From Acidimicrobiia bacterium (GTDB lineage Bacteria > Actinomycetota > Acidimicrobiia > Spongiisociales > ZC4RG35): a stretch of 46,049 nt of DNA. The stretch is from assembly GCA_025922945.1 (NCBI GenBank), contig JAICGW010000009.1, positions 1 to 46,049 of the forward strand. Direction: 5' to 3'. Numbering within the stretch: position 1 is the first letter of the stretch; every line of letters begins with the position of its first letter. The notes under the pieces were generated by a model. That model worked only from the letters and a program-made list of their open reading frames with translations, searched no databases and had not been told where the DNA came from. Below, piece after piece: positions 27,680-36,330 of this stretch. The position numbers were made by a program, and so were the translations under genes.

Positions 27680-28582
27680 TTACATAGCCACCAATGGCTG
27701 CACCCAGGCGGTGCCACTTGGATCCACTACTCGCGCCCTTAACGAAGAGGCGCTCCTCAATCGGCAGAAGCCGATCTCCCCTTCGACCCGTTCGACCACT
27801 TCGCCGTCGGCGATGAACTCGATAAGCGAGGCGCCGTAGGTGACGATTCGAAGGCTCTCTCCCGATCGAACTTCGATCTGAGACAGCTCTGGACCATTGG
27901 AGGCATAGAAACGACCGGCGGCCAGGGAGGCGGTCAAAGCCGCCGAGGTTTTTTCCTCGGCTTCTACCACCACCCACCCCCGGCCGGGATTCGAGAACTC
28001 CGTGCCCCACTCCTGGAAGTAGTGGGCGTCATCGACCGCCAGCCCAAACACGCGTTGGCCTTGCAGGAGCAACAGGTCCCAGACGGTGTCCATCGACGGC
28101 AGGTCGTCGGTGCCATCGTTGTAGGAGAGAGGGTGGCCGTTATAGACCTCGAAAAACTGCAGTTGGCGGAGGGCAGCGAGATCCTTCCATCCCACCGATG
28201 ACCAGAAGTTGGGGTGGTTGACCGAGGCCATCCCGCCGTTTTCGACGATCCGATCGACCAAGCCCTGGAGGACGCCTGGGACCGATTCCCCTCCCACGTC
28301 TCCGAGCGACGAGCTGGTTCCATAGCCATTGACGTGGAGGGCATATGTGCGCTCGTCGTCTTGCCACCAGCTCGTCAACTCCTCCCCTGGAATGAGGTGA
28401 AGGCGTCGTCCCTCGTCCAAAAGCTCGGACTGCAGAAAGACCGGATCGAAGCGGACGTTGTGGTCGGAAATGCAGAGGAAGTCGTAGCCGGCGTCGTCGT
28501 ACCACCGCGCCACTACCCCCGGGGGACTATCCCCATCGGAGAGCGAGGTGTGGGTGTGCAAGTTGCCCTTGAACCAAGGCAT
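27680..28582 (-). CDS. PHP-domain metallohydrolase (CehA/McbA-like)
   Basis: WFKGNLHTHTSLSDGDSPPGVVARWYDDAGYDFLCISDHN. Start set at the internal ATG 28582 of ORF 27680..28636. Confidence 0.85.
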   Translation of the reverse strand: MPWFKGNLHTHTSLSDGDSPPGVVARWYDDAGYDFLCISDHNVRFDPVFLQSELLDEGRRLHLIPGEELTSWWQDDERTYALHVNGYGTSSSLGDVGGESVPGVLQGLVDRIVENGGMASVNHPNFWSSVGWKDLAALRQLQFFEVYNGHPLSYNDGTDDLPSMDTVWDLLLLQGQRVFGLAVDDAHYFQEWGTEFSNPGRGWVVVEAEEKTSAALTASLAAGRFYASNGPELSQIEVRSGESLRIVTYGASLIEFIADGEVVERVEGEIGFCRLRSASSLRARVVDPSGTAWVQPLVAM

Positions 28583-28667
28583 CCGGACCGATTCTCGCGG
28601 GCCTGTGAGCTTCGTCCCCGCCCTGGGTAATCTCAATTGGGGCGAGAATCCCGTTAGGAACTATGAA

Positions 28668-28826
28668 ATGATCTTTGCATACATTGATCCCGGAACCGGG
28701 AGCTTGCTGCTCCAGGCCATCCTCGGCGGAATCGCCGGACTGGCCGTGTTCTTCAAGACCACAGGTCGGCGACTGTTTCGTCGCCACAAGAACACACCGG
28801 TCGAAGCGGAAACCACCGACGCCTAA
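28668..28826 (+). CDS. Small (52 aa) one-TM protein with YIDPGTGS motif
   Basis: MIFAYIDPGTGSLLLQAILGGIAGLAVFFKTTGRRLFRRHKNTPVEAETTDA. Stop lies 2 bp before the next GTG start. Confidence 0.72.
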   Translation: MIFAYIDPGTGSLLLQAILGGIAGLAVFFKTTGRRLFRRHKNTPVEAETTDA

Positions 28827-28828
28827 GG

Positions 28829-30190
28829 GTGGACAAGCCCGGTTCGGGTGACGCCTGGTTTGATACGGGCTCCTTTCGTGACCCCGCCAGTCGTGTGCGT
28901 TGGCGGGGAGACCAAGTCGAGCGCGTCCTCAGTCCCCAGGGCCTCGCCGATTGGAAGGCGCTTTCGGAAAGCGGGCTTTTAGAGGCGGAGCACGGGCGCC
29001 TGATTCTCACGGAGCCCGACGTCGACGATGCCTTGCTCCGGCACGAGCGGATTCCCATCTGGACCTATCCGTATGAGTGGAGCTTCGGCATGCTCAAGGC
29101 CGCAGCTCTACTGCAACTCGAGCTAATCGAGTCCGCTCTCGATCGCGGACTCACTTTGAAAGACGCCACTCCCTACAACATCCAGTTCCGGGGGGTAGAC
29201 CCGGTGTTTGTCGACATCGGCTCGTTTCGGCCCTACGAGCAGGGAGAGCCCTGGCTCGGCTACGGGCAGTTCTGCAGGCTCTTCCTCTATCCGCTCATGG
29301 TGCAGGCCCACGCCGGGATACCGTTCCGTCCGCTCCTGCGCGGGTCCCTCGATGGCATCGATCCCGATGTCGCCCGGGCGATGCTGCGCGGCCATCGCTT
29401 CAAATCGGGTGTATTGCTCGATGTGGTGATGCAGGCTCGCGCCCAGCGAAAGACGGCGGGAAGAGACGTCCGCCAGGAGCTCTCGGAGGCCGGCTTCCGG
29501 CCGGAGATGATCAAGGCCAACCTGACTCGCCTCCATCGCATCGTCGCCGGTCTCGATTGGGACCCAGTCGGGAGCACCTGGTCCGATTACAGCGAGTGCG
29601 CTCACGTCGGTACCCAACGAGAACCCAAGGCCGACTTCGTCCGCCAGATTGCAGGCCAGAAGCAAAGAAGTGTCACCTGGGACCTGGGGGCCAATGACGG
29701 ATATTTCTCTCGGCTCGCGGCCCCCCATAGCTCTTGGGTCGTGGCCGCCGACGCCGATGAGCTCGTCATCGATCGGCTATTCCGAGGTCTGCTGAGATCG
29801 GAGACGAAGAATGTGCTCCCAATGGTCTTCGACCTCTCCGACCCTTCTCCGGGGCTGGGATGGCGGGGAAGAGAACGCAAACGGCTCGACGAACGGGGTC
29901 GACCTGATCTCGTGCTCCTGTTGGCTGTCGTCCATCACCTGGTCGTCAGCGGCAACCTCCCGCTGACCGAAGTCATCGATTGGCTGCGATCACTGTCGTC
30001 GGAAGTGGTCTTCGAGTGGGTGCCGCCCACCGATCCCATGGCTCGAAAGCTGGCCCTCAACAAGCGAGCCGGCGAGATCCACGTCGACTATGACGAGTCG
30101 ACCTTGCGCCGAGCAATCGACCAACGCTTCGACATCGCCACAGAATCAGCGCTCGAAGGGCGCATCCTTTTTCATCTCGTCCCGCGGTGA
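28829..30190 (+). CDS. Class I SAM-dependent methyltransferase (NoeA-like) with kinase-like N-terminal region
   Basis: SAM motif TWDLGANDGYFSRLA; upstream LKDATPYNIQFRGVDPVFVDIGSF resembles DxxxxN...D(I/F)G kinase-fold motifs. Confidence 0.82.
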   Translation: MDKPGSGDAWFDTGSFRDPASRVRWRGDQVERVLSPQGLADWKALSESGLLEAEHGRLILTEPDVDDALLRHERIPIWTYPYEWSFGMLKAAALLQLELIESALDRGLTLKDATPYNIQFRGVDPVFVDIGSFRPYEQGEPWLGYGQFCRLFLYPLMVQAHAGIPFRPLLRGSLDGIDPDVARAMLRGHRFKSGVLLDVVMQARAQRKTAGRDVRQELSEAGFRPEMIKANLTRLHRIVAGLDWDPVGSTWSDYSECAHVGTQREPKADFVRQIAGQKQRSVTWDLGANDGYFSRLAAPHSSWVVAADADELVIDRLFRGLLRSETKNVLPMVFDLSDPSPGLGWRGRERKRLDERGRPDLVLLLAVVHHLVVSGNLPLTEVIDWLRSLSSEVVFEWVPPTDPMARKLALNKRAGEIHVDYDESTLRRAIDQRFDIATESALEGRILFHLVPR

Positions 30191-32202
30191 CGAACCGACT
30201 CACCCGCACATCTGCGCTCATCACCCTGGCGACGATGGGAGTGGCGTGGCCGGTGCTCGACATCCTCGGCCGCAACGCCGAATTTTTCGTCGCCCGCGGC
30301 TCGGGACGGCTTGAAATCGTGTTGCTGGTACTCGCCATCGGATTCGGAGTCGCCGCCGTAGCCGCCCTGCCGGGGCTGATTCCATCCCGGGCCGGAACCG
30401 CAATTTCGACCGCCGAGGGCGTTGTTCTTGCCACCGTGCTTGGCTATCTCCTTTTTCGCCGGCTCGGGCTCGCTCCCGGAGTGGAGGAAACTCTGGCGGT
30501 TGGGTTCGGGGCGGGAGCTGTGGCGGCTGTTCACCGCAGCGCAGCCGCCCAAAGCCTGGTCCGGCTGCTCGCCTTCAGTCCCTTGATAGTCATTCCCTAC
30601 TTCTTGCTCGCTACTCCCTCGGGCGGCATCGTGACCGATCGGGGGGTGCCGATCGCCTCGGCGGTCGAACCGCAACGGCGGCCTCCGATCGTCTTTCTCA
30701 TCTTCGACGAGTTTCCCCTCGCCTCCCTGATCGACCCCGAAGGCAACCTCCGTCGCGATCGCTACCCGAACTTCGCCGCGCTGGCCGACGACGGCACTTG
30801 GTTTCGCAATGCCATGACCGTTCAGCAGCAGACGGAGCATTCGGTTCCGGCGATTCTCACCGGGATCAACCCCGACACCAGCCTCAATCCGTACGCCGGC
30901 CAATATCCCGGCAGCCTCTTCACCGCTCTTTCCTCGGCCTATCGAATGGAAATACAGGAGACGATGACCCGACTTTGTCCGGTCACCGTGTGCGAACGAG
31001 TACCAGACCTCGAGTCGCGCGGCGTCGAGCCGCTGATCCGCGATGTCGGAGTAATCGCCGGACACACCCTGCTCCCTCCATGGGCCACCACCCGGCTTCC
31101 CCTCATCGACCGCAACTGGGGCAACTTTGGCCAAGCCACCGAGGACTTCAACGCCATCGAAGCCTTCAACGACGCTCGCCGTGACGATCCCCGCGACACG
31201 ATCGAACAACTGATTACCGACATCGAGGAAAACTCTTCAGCGCGGCCGACCTTCTTCTTCGCTCATGAACTTCTCCCCCACAATCCGTGGCAATTCCTAC
31301 CCACCGGGCAGAGGTATCTCCTCGACTCGGAACGATTGCCGGGGAGCGCCTCGACGGGGTGGGGACCCAACGACTGGCTCTCTGCTCAGGCTTTGCAGCG
31401 TCATCTATTGCAGGTGCAATACGTCGACCGTGCCGTCGGAGAAATCATGAATGCCATGCGGGAATCCGGCATCTACGAGGAGAGCCTCCTGGTGGTGGTG
31501 GCCGATCACGGGATCGCGTTGCGGCCCAACATCGAGCACTGGCGCAAGATCACTCCGGAGACGATCGGGGAGGTGGCGGCGGTGCCGCTATTCATCAAGC
31601 CCCCGGCAGACTCGGCGGCCGCCGCGCAGGCCGGCCAAATCGACGACCGACGCGCCCACACCACCGACATCGCTCCCACCGTGGCCGATTTGCTGGGCTT
31701 CGCTCTGCCCTGGACTGCCGATGGCGTATCCCTCTTTGGCCCCGATCCCCACCGAACCGAGACCACGACGACGGGCCCGAGTTCGTCCGCCACGTTCGGA
31801 GTCGGAGGAGACGAGGTGTTGGCGGTGGCCGCGCGAAACGCCGCGTGGTTCCCTAGCGGCGATCCTTACGAATTAAGGCCCCCTGAATCCCCCGACCTGG
31901 TCGGAGATCCCATCTCCGAATTGACCCCTACCAACGACCAGATCCGGATCAGCATTGATCGCCGCCAGGCCTACGAGGACGTCGATCCCGACGGCGACCG
32001 GGTGCCGGCGCGGATCACCGGTCGAGTTTTGGGGTTGCCCGAGGGAGAGGAGACGCTCGTGGCTGTGGCGATCAATGGTGTGATCGAAGCGGTGGTTCGC
32101 TCCTATCACGATCGGGGACGGAGCGGCTTCCAGGCGATGGTCCCTCCCGACCGGTTCCGCCCCGGGGACAACACCGTCGAAGCGATGGCCTTCGATCCCT
32201 AA
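30187..32202 (+). CDS. Membrane-anchored sulfatase-like / alkaline-phosphatase-superfamily enzyme
   Basis: N-terminal TMs, then IVFLIFDEFPLASL, HELLPHNPWQF, VVVADHGIALRP. GTGA overlap with the methyltransferase. Confidence 0.85.
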   Translation: MTNRLTRTSALITLATMGVAWPVLDILGRNAEFFVARGSGRLEIVLLVLAIGFGVAAVAALPGLIPSRAGTAISTAEGVVLATVLGYLLFRRLGLAPGVEETLAVGFGAGAVAAVHRSAAAQSLVRLLAFSPLIVIPYFLLATPSGGIVTDRGVPIASAVEPQRRPPIVFLIFDEFPLASLIDPEGNLRRDRYPNFAALADDGTWFRNAMTVQQQTEHSVPAILTGINPDTSLNPYAGQYPGSLFTALSSAYRMEIQETMTRLCPVTVCERVPDLESRGVEPLIRDVGVIAGHTLLPPWATTRLPLIDRNWGNFGQATEDFNAIEAFNDARRDDPRDTIEQLITDIEENSSARPTFFFAHELLPHNPWQFLPTGQRYLLDSERLPGSASTGWGPNDWLSAQALQRHLLQVQYVDRAVGEIMNAMRESGIYEESLLVVVADHGIALRPNIEHWRKITPETIGEVAAVPLFIKPPADSAAAAQAGQIDDRRAHTTDIAPTVADLLGFALPWTADGVSLFGPDPHRTETTTTGPSSSATFGVGGDEVLAVAARNAAWFPSGDPYELRPPESPDLVGDPISELTPTNDQIRISIDRRQAYEDVDPDGDRVPARITGRVLGLPEGEETLVAVAINGVIEAVVRSYHDRGRSGFQAMVPPDRFRPGDNTVEAMAFDP

Positions 32203-32245
32203 ATGTGCGAGGGTGGCCCTGCCGATAGGTGGGAGCTGCAGAGAA

Positions 32246-33136
32246 TCAAATCAGGGACTGCAGTGCCGGCTCGAGGTCCGGCTGTTTGAACTCATAGCCG
32301 GAGGCATGCACAGCCGCCGGGATCATGTGGCGTGACTCGAGTAATTCTCCAGAGAAGCCGCCCAGCACCGCTCGGACCGCGAACGCCGGAGCCGGAAAAA
32401 ACCCGGGGCGATGGAGAACCCGAGCCAGGGTCTTCGCCCAATCGCTTTGGCGACGGGCATCGGGTGCGGAGAGGTTGAAAGGGCCGCTCAACTCGTTTTC
32501 GAGGGCATAAATCATGAAGGCGATGACGTCGTCGAGGTGGATCCAGGACCACCACTGACGACCGCCAGCAACTGGTCCGAGAATTCCCAAATTGCCCACA
32601 AGCAGGAGGCGCTTCCAAGCGGGACCATGGGGGCCGAGGACGATCCCGCCCCGTGTGCGGGAGACTTTCATCCCGAGCCGCTCCGCGCCCATGGCGGCTA
32701 CCTCCCAGTCGCGAATGATCGCCGGGATGAATCCCTCACCGGCCACAGCATCCTCGGTAAGAGTCTCGTCGCCCCGGTCGCCGTAGTAGCCGCTCGTGCT
32801 CATCGAGACCATCACTCGTGGTGGCGCCTCGAGCTCTGACATCCCCTCGACCAGGCGATTGGTGAGGCCCACCCGCGATTCGCGCAGGCGACGTTTCTTG
32901 GCCTCCGTCCACCGCCCGTTGGCAGGCTCGCCCGCAAGGTTGACGACCGCGTCGACTCCTTCCCAGGCCTCTCGTGGCGGGGGACCAGCGCGGGGATCCC
33001 ATTCCAGGCTTGCCGCCGACGTCGGCCGGCGACCGCCGGGGCGACTGAGGATCACCGGCGCATGGCCGTGATCCTGGAGCGACCTGACCAGGGCCGATCC
33101 GATGAACCCGGTTCCCCCGGTGACGAGAACCCTCAC
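32246..33136 (-). CDS. TIGR01777 family NAD(P)-dependent epimerase/oxidoreductase
   Basis: MRVLVTGGTGFIGSALVRSLQDHGH; VVNLAGEPANGRWTEAKKRRLRESRVGLTNRLV; STSGYYGDRGDETLTE. Confidence 0.93.
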   Translation of the reverse strand: MRVLVTGGTGFIGSALVRSLQDHGHAPVILSRPGGRRPTSAASLEWDPRAGPPPREAWEGVDAVVNLAGEPANGRWTEAKKRRLRESRVGLTNRLVEGMSELEAPPRVMVSMSTSGYYGDRGDETLTEDAVAGEGFIPAIIRDWEVAAMGAERLGMKVSRTRGGIVLGPHGPAWKRLLLVGNLGILGPVAGGRQWWSWIHLDDVIAFMIYALENELSGPFNLSAPDARRQSDWAKTLARVLHRPGFFPAPAFAVRAVLGGFSGELLESRHMIPAAVHASGYEFKQPDLEPALQSLI

Positions 33137-33215
33137 GGCCGAATCATTCCTACGTAAAAACCCCCGGCCAAATCATCCAATCTTGGAGGGCGCGATCCTA
33201 AGCAAGAATGGTCAG

Positions 33216-34367
33216 GTGCGAGCCAGGTTCGGATTCGGGGCGATCCTGGCCGTGGTCATGGGGGTGGCGACGTTCGCCCTCACGGTATTCGGCGTCCTCA
33301 CCAGTCAGCTCATAACTGAGTTCGGCATCGCCCGATGGCAGGTCGGGGCGTTGGTGACCGCATCATCCGCCGCCGGGGCGATCCTCTCCCCGACCATCGG
33401 TCGCCTCACCGACCGTTTCGGGGCTCGACGCTCGACGCTCGCCAATCTCGGCCTGGGCACACTCGCCCTCGCCGCCCTGGCCGTTGCTCCCACCTTTGCG
33501 CTCCTTGTCGTTGCCGCCCTCGTTACGGGAGTAGCCCAGGGCATGGCAAACCCCGCCACTAACAAACTGATCTCGCTTCACGTGCCCGCCGGGAGCCGCG
33601 GTCTTATCACCGGGATCAAGCAGTCGGGCGTCCAGGTGGGAACGGTGGTCGGGGGCTTGGCTCTTCCGCTCTTTGCCCTCGCCTGGGGTTGGCGATGGGC
33701 GGTGGCGATCTTTGCCGGCTTGGCCGCGATTGGGCTGCTCGCGGCATTCGTGATCGTCCCTCGTGATCCCGGGAGAGGGACGCACGAAGTCGTTGACCAG
33801 AGGGGGGTCCCGACCGGGATTATCCGCCTCGCCGCCTATGGCTTCTTGCTCGGGGCCGGCGGATCAGCCCTCTTCACCTACACCGCCCTCTACGGACAGG
33901 AGACCCTCGGCTACTCGCCCGCCGCCGCCGGAGCGGCCGTCGCCCTCATGGGCGTGGTCGGGGTGGTGTCGCGCATCGCCTGGAGCCACGCCGCCGAACG
34001 CGGGCATCGGTACAGAGGATCTCTGGTCTGGTTGGCGGCGCTCTCCGCCGTCGCTGCCTTGCTCATGGCGGCGTCAGTGGCTTTTCCCCCCCTGGTTTGG
34101 TTAGCGGCCGCGACCACCGGGCTCTCGGCCAGTGCTTGGAACTCCGTAGGAATGCTGGCGATCATCTTCATGGTCCCGGCCGCCACTGCCGGCCGGGCGT
34201 CGGGAGTGGTGCTTTTCGGGTTTCTGGCCGGCTTGGGGTTGGGGGCGCCGATCTTCGGATGGTCTGTCGACGCCCTCGGCACCTATCTGCCCGGTTGGTT
34301 GGCAGCGGCGGCGCTGTTCGCCATCGGCTGGTTCGTTGCGCTTTCGCTACCGCGCGCCAACACCTAG
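33216..34367 (+). CDS. MFS transporter
   Basis: About 12 hydrophobic segments; LTDRFGARRSTLANLGLGTLALAALAV between TM2 and TM3. Start GTG 33216 or TTG 33183. Confidence 0.9.
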   Translation: MRARFGFGAILAVVMGVATFALTVFGVLTSQLITEFGIARWQVGALVTASSAAGAILSPTIGRLTDRFGARRSTLANLGLGTLALAALAVAPTFALLVVAALVTGVAQGMANPATNKLISLHVPAGSRGLITGIKQSGVQVGTVVGGLALPLFALAWGWRWAVAIFAGLAAIGLLAAFVIVPRDPGRGTHEVVDQRGVPTGIIRLAAYGFLLGAGGSALFTYTALYGQETLGYSPAAAGAAVALMGVVGVVSRIAWSHAAERGHRYRGSLVWLAALSAVAALLMAASVAFPPLVWLAAATTGLSASAWNSVGMLAIIFMVPAATAGRASGVVLFGFLAGLGLGAPIFGWSVDALGTYLPGWLAAAALFAIGWFVALSLPRANT

Positions 34368-35404
34368 CGCAGTGCCTGCCGCACCCGGGGTGCGACCTCC
34401 TTGCCGAAGAGCTCGATCGAGCTCAAGACCAGATCATGGGGCATGGTCCCGACACTGATGTGGAGCATGAAGCGAACGATGCCCAGCACCTTCGCCCAGC
34501 GAACGATTTTCTCGGCCACCGTCTCCGGGTCTCCAATCACCAGGGAACCGGCCGGACCCCGCATCCCTTCGAACTGAATGCGGGTCATCGGCGACCATCC
34601 ACGTTCCCGCCCTAGCTGCGTCATCACCCCGGCGTATGGGGGATAGAACTCCTCGGCAGCCTGTTCGCTGGTGGCAGCGACATAACCGTGGGCGTGAACG
34701 GCCAGTGGCACCGTCGCGGGATCAAAGCCGGCTTCGCTCAGTGCCCGGCGGTGTATGTCCCCGAGAACCGAAAAGCGGTCCGGGATCCCACCGATGATGG
34801 CCAGGGCCACGGGCAGGCCCCGGAGCCCGGCCCGCACCATCGATTCCGGGCTGCCACCGACTCCCACCCAGATCGGCAATGGGTCCTGCTGGGGACGGGG
34901 GTAGATGGCCTGATCGGTCAGGGGCGGCCGAAACTTTCCCGACCAGGTCACCCGCTCGTTGTCGCGTACGGCTATGAGTAAGTCGAGTTTCTCGGCAAAC
35001 AGCTCGTCGTAATCGGCCAGGTCGTAGCCGAACAAGGGAAAGGATTCGATGAAGGAACCACGCCCGACCAGCAACTCGGCCCTCCCCGCTGACAGGAGGT
35101 CGAGCGTGGCGAATTGCTGGAAGACCCGCACCGGATCGTCGGAGGAAAGAATGACGACCGCCGGAGCCAGCCGGATTCGCTCGGTTCGGGCGGCGATCGC
35201 GGCCAGCACCACCGCCGGGACCGAGGAGGCAAAGTCGGGTCGGTGGTGCTCGCCGACGCCAAAGACATCGAGTCCCACTGCTTCGCACAGCTCGGCTTCC
35301 GCGACGACCTGACGTAGTCGTTCCCCATGGCTGCGAACCTCTCCCGTAACCGGATCCGGCGTGGTCTCGGCAAATGTGGTGATCCCTAGTTCCATCCCCC
35401 ACAC
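34364..35404 (-). CDS. LLM class flavin-dependent oxidoreductase
   Basis: ELGITTFAETTPDP...GLDVFGVGEHHRPDFASSVPAVVLAAIAARTERIRLAPAVVILSSDDPVRVFQQFATLDLLS. Start may be ATG 35395. Confidence 0.93.
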   Translation of the reverse strand: MWGMELGITTFAETTPDPVTGEVRSHGERLRQVVAEAELCEAVGLDVFGVGEHHRPDFASSVPAVVLAAIAARTERIRLAPAVVILSSDDPVRVFQQFATLDLLSAGRAELLVGRGSFIESFPLFGYDLADYDELFAEKLDLLIAVRDNERVTWSGKFRPPLTDQAIYPRPQQDPLPIWVGVGGSPESMVRAGLRGLPVALAIIGGIPDRFSVLGDIHRRALSEAGFDPATVPLAVHAHGYVAATSEQAAEEFYPPYAGVMTQLGRERGWSPMTRIQFEGMRGPAGSLVIGDPETVAEKIVRWAKVLGIVRFMLHISVGTMPHDLVLSSIELFGKEVAPRVRQALR

Positions 35405-35467
35405 TTACCCGCAATATGGGACCGACACAAACTGCGGTCGACGTTCGTATGCGGACTGAGCGGGAAC

Positions 35468-35605
35468 CTAGTTGTAGAGGCCCCCGTCTGAATCAGAGCC
35501 CTGATTGCTTCCCGGATCTTCATCAGAGGGACCCGGATTGTCACCGCAAGCGCCCAACCCCACAACCAGCAAGAGAACCGTTATCCAATGCTTTGCCTTC
35601 TTCAC
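35468..35605 (-). CDS. Small (45 aa) putative lipoprotein
   Basis: Absent from ORF track; manual minus-strand translation from GTG 35605: VKKAKHWITVLLLVVGLGACGDNPGPSDEDPGSNQGSDSDGGLYN*, with a lipobox-like LGAC. Confidence 0.6.
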   Translation of the reverse strand: MKKAKHWITVLLLVVGLGACGDNPGPSDEDPGSNQGSDSDGGLYN

Positions 35606-35679
35606 GAGCTCGCCTCCTCAATCGGCGATAGGTCTCCAACACCTCGTACCCCCGGTCCATACGGGGAAAACGGGTCGCC

Positions 35680-35829
35680 TCAGGCGATGAATTCCGCCGG
35701 GTTCTCCTGGAACGTACGAAGGCATCCCGCTGCACAGAAAAAGTAGGTCACGCCGTTGTATTCCGTCTTGAAACGGGCCGTCTCGACATCAACGGTCATC
35801 TCGCAAACCGGATCGATCGCTTCCTTCAT
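35680..35829 (-). CDS. YHS domain small protein
   Basis: MKEAIDPVCEMTVDVETARFKTEYNGVTYFFCAAGCLRTFQENPAEFIA, with DPVCxM and FCxxxC. Confidence 0.87.
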   Translation of the reverse strand: MKEAIDPVCEMTVDVETARFKTEYNGVTYFFCAAGCLRTFQENPAEFIA

Positions 35830-35937
35830 CCGCTTACCTCCACTCGTATCTGTCGACAATCCTGTCCAGTATGGCAATCGCCCGGCCTTGGCGGTCGTCC
35901 GTTCGACAGCCGGGTCTGGAACGATGATGATGCGACG

Positions 35938-36330
35938 ATGAGTCGGTTCTTTCCTTACGACTTCGACCGGAGGTTCCGCCTGGTCTGGCGTTTGTTCGGA
36001 GTCGATCCCGAAGTCGATGGCGTCACCCTCACCGACGACGGCCGCCTCGGCGCCACCTTCGGACGCTTTCGGGTTGACACCCCATTGGCCAATATCGCCG
36101 ATGTCACCAACACCGGGCCTTATCGCTGGTGGAAGTCCGTCGGGCTCCGGGGATCGGGCGCCGACACCGGGATCACTTTCGGCACCACGAATCGAGTGGG
36201 TGCGTGCATCCTGTTCAAAGAGCCGATCCCTCAGGTCGTGCCGCCGAGACCCAGTCATGCCGGGCTCACGGTCACTGTCGCCGAACCTGACGCGTTGGTC
36301 AACGCGGTGAAGGGCACCAAAGATGCCTGA
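35938..36330 (+). CDS. Hypothetical protein
   Basis: 130-aa ORF immediately upstream of and 8 bp overlapping xyl[38 protein letters not shown]... Confidence 0.65.
   Translation: MSRFFPYDFDRRFRLVWRLFGVDPEVDGVTLTDDGRLGATFGRFRVDTPLANIADVTNTGPYRWWKSVGLRGSGADTGITFGTTNRVGACILFKEPIPQVVPPRPSHAGLTVTVAEPDALVNAVKGTKDA

Noticed and set aside
30172-31209. 345-aa minus-strand ORF
   Set aside because: Antisense to the AlkP-superfamily gene; no recognisable domain and low-complexity charged composition.
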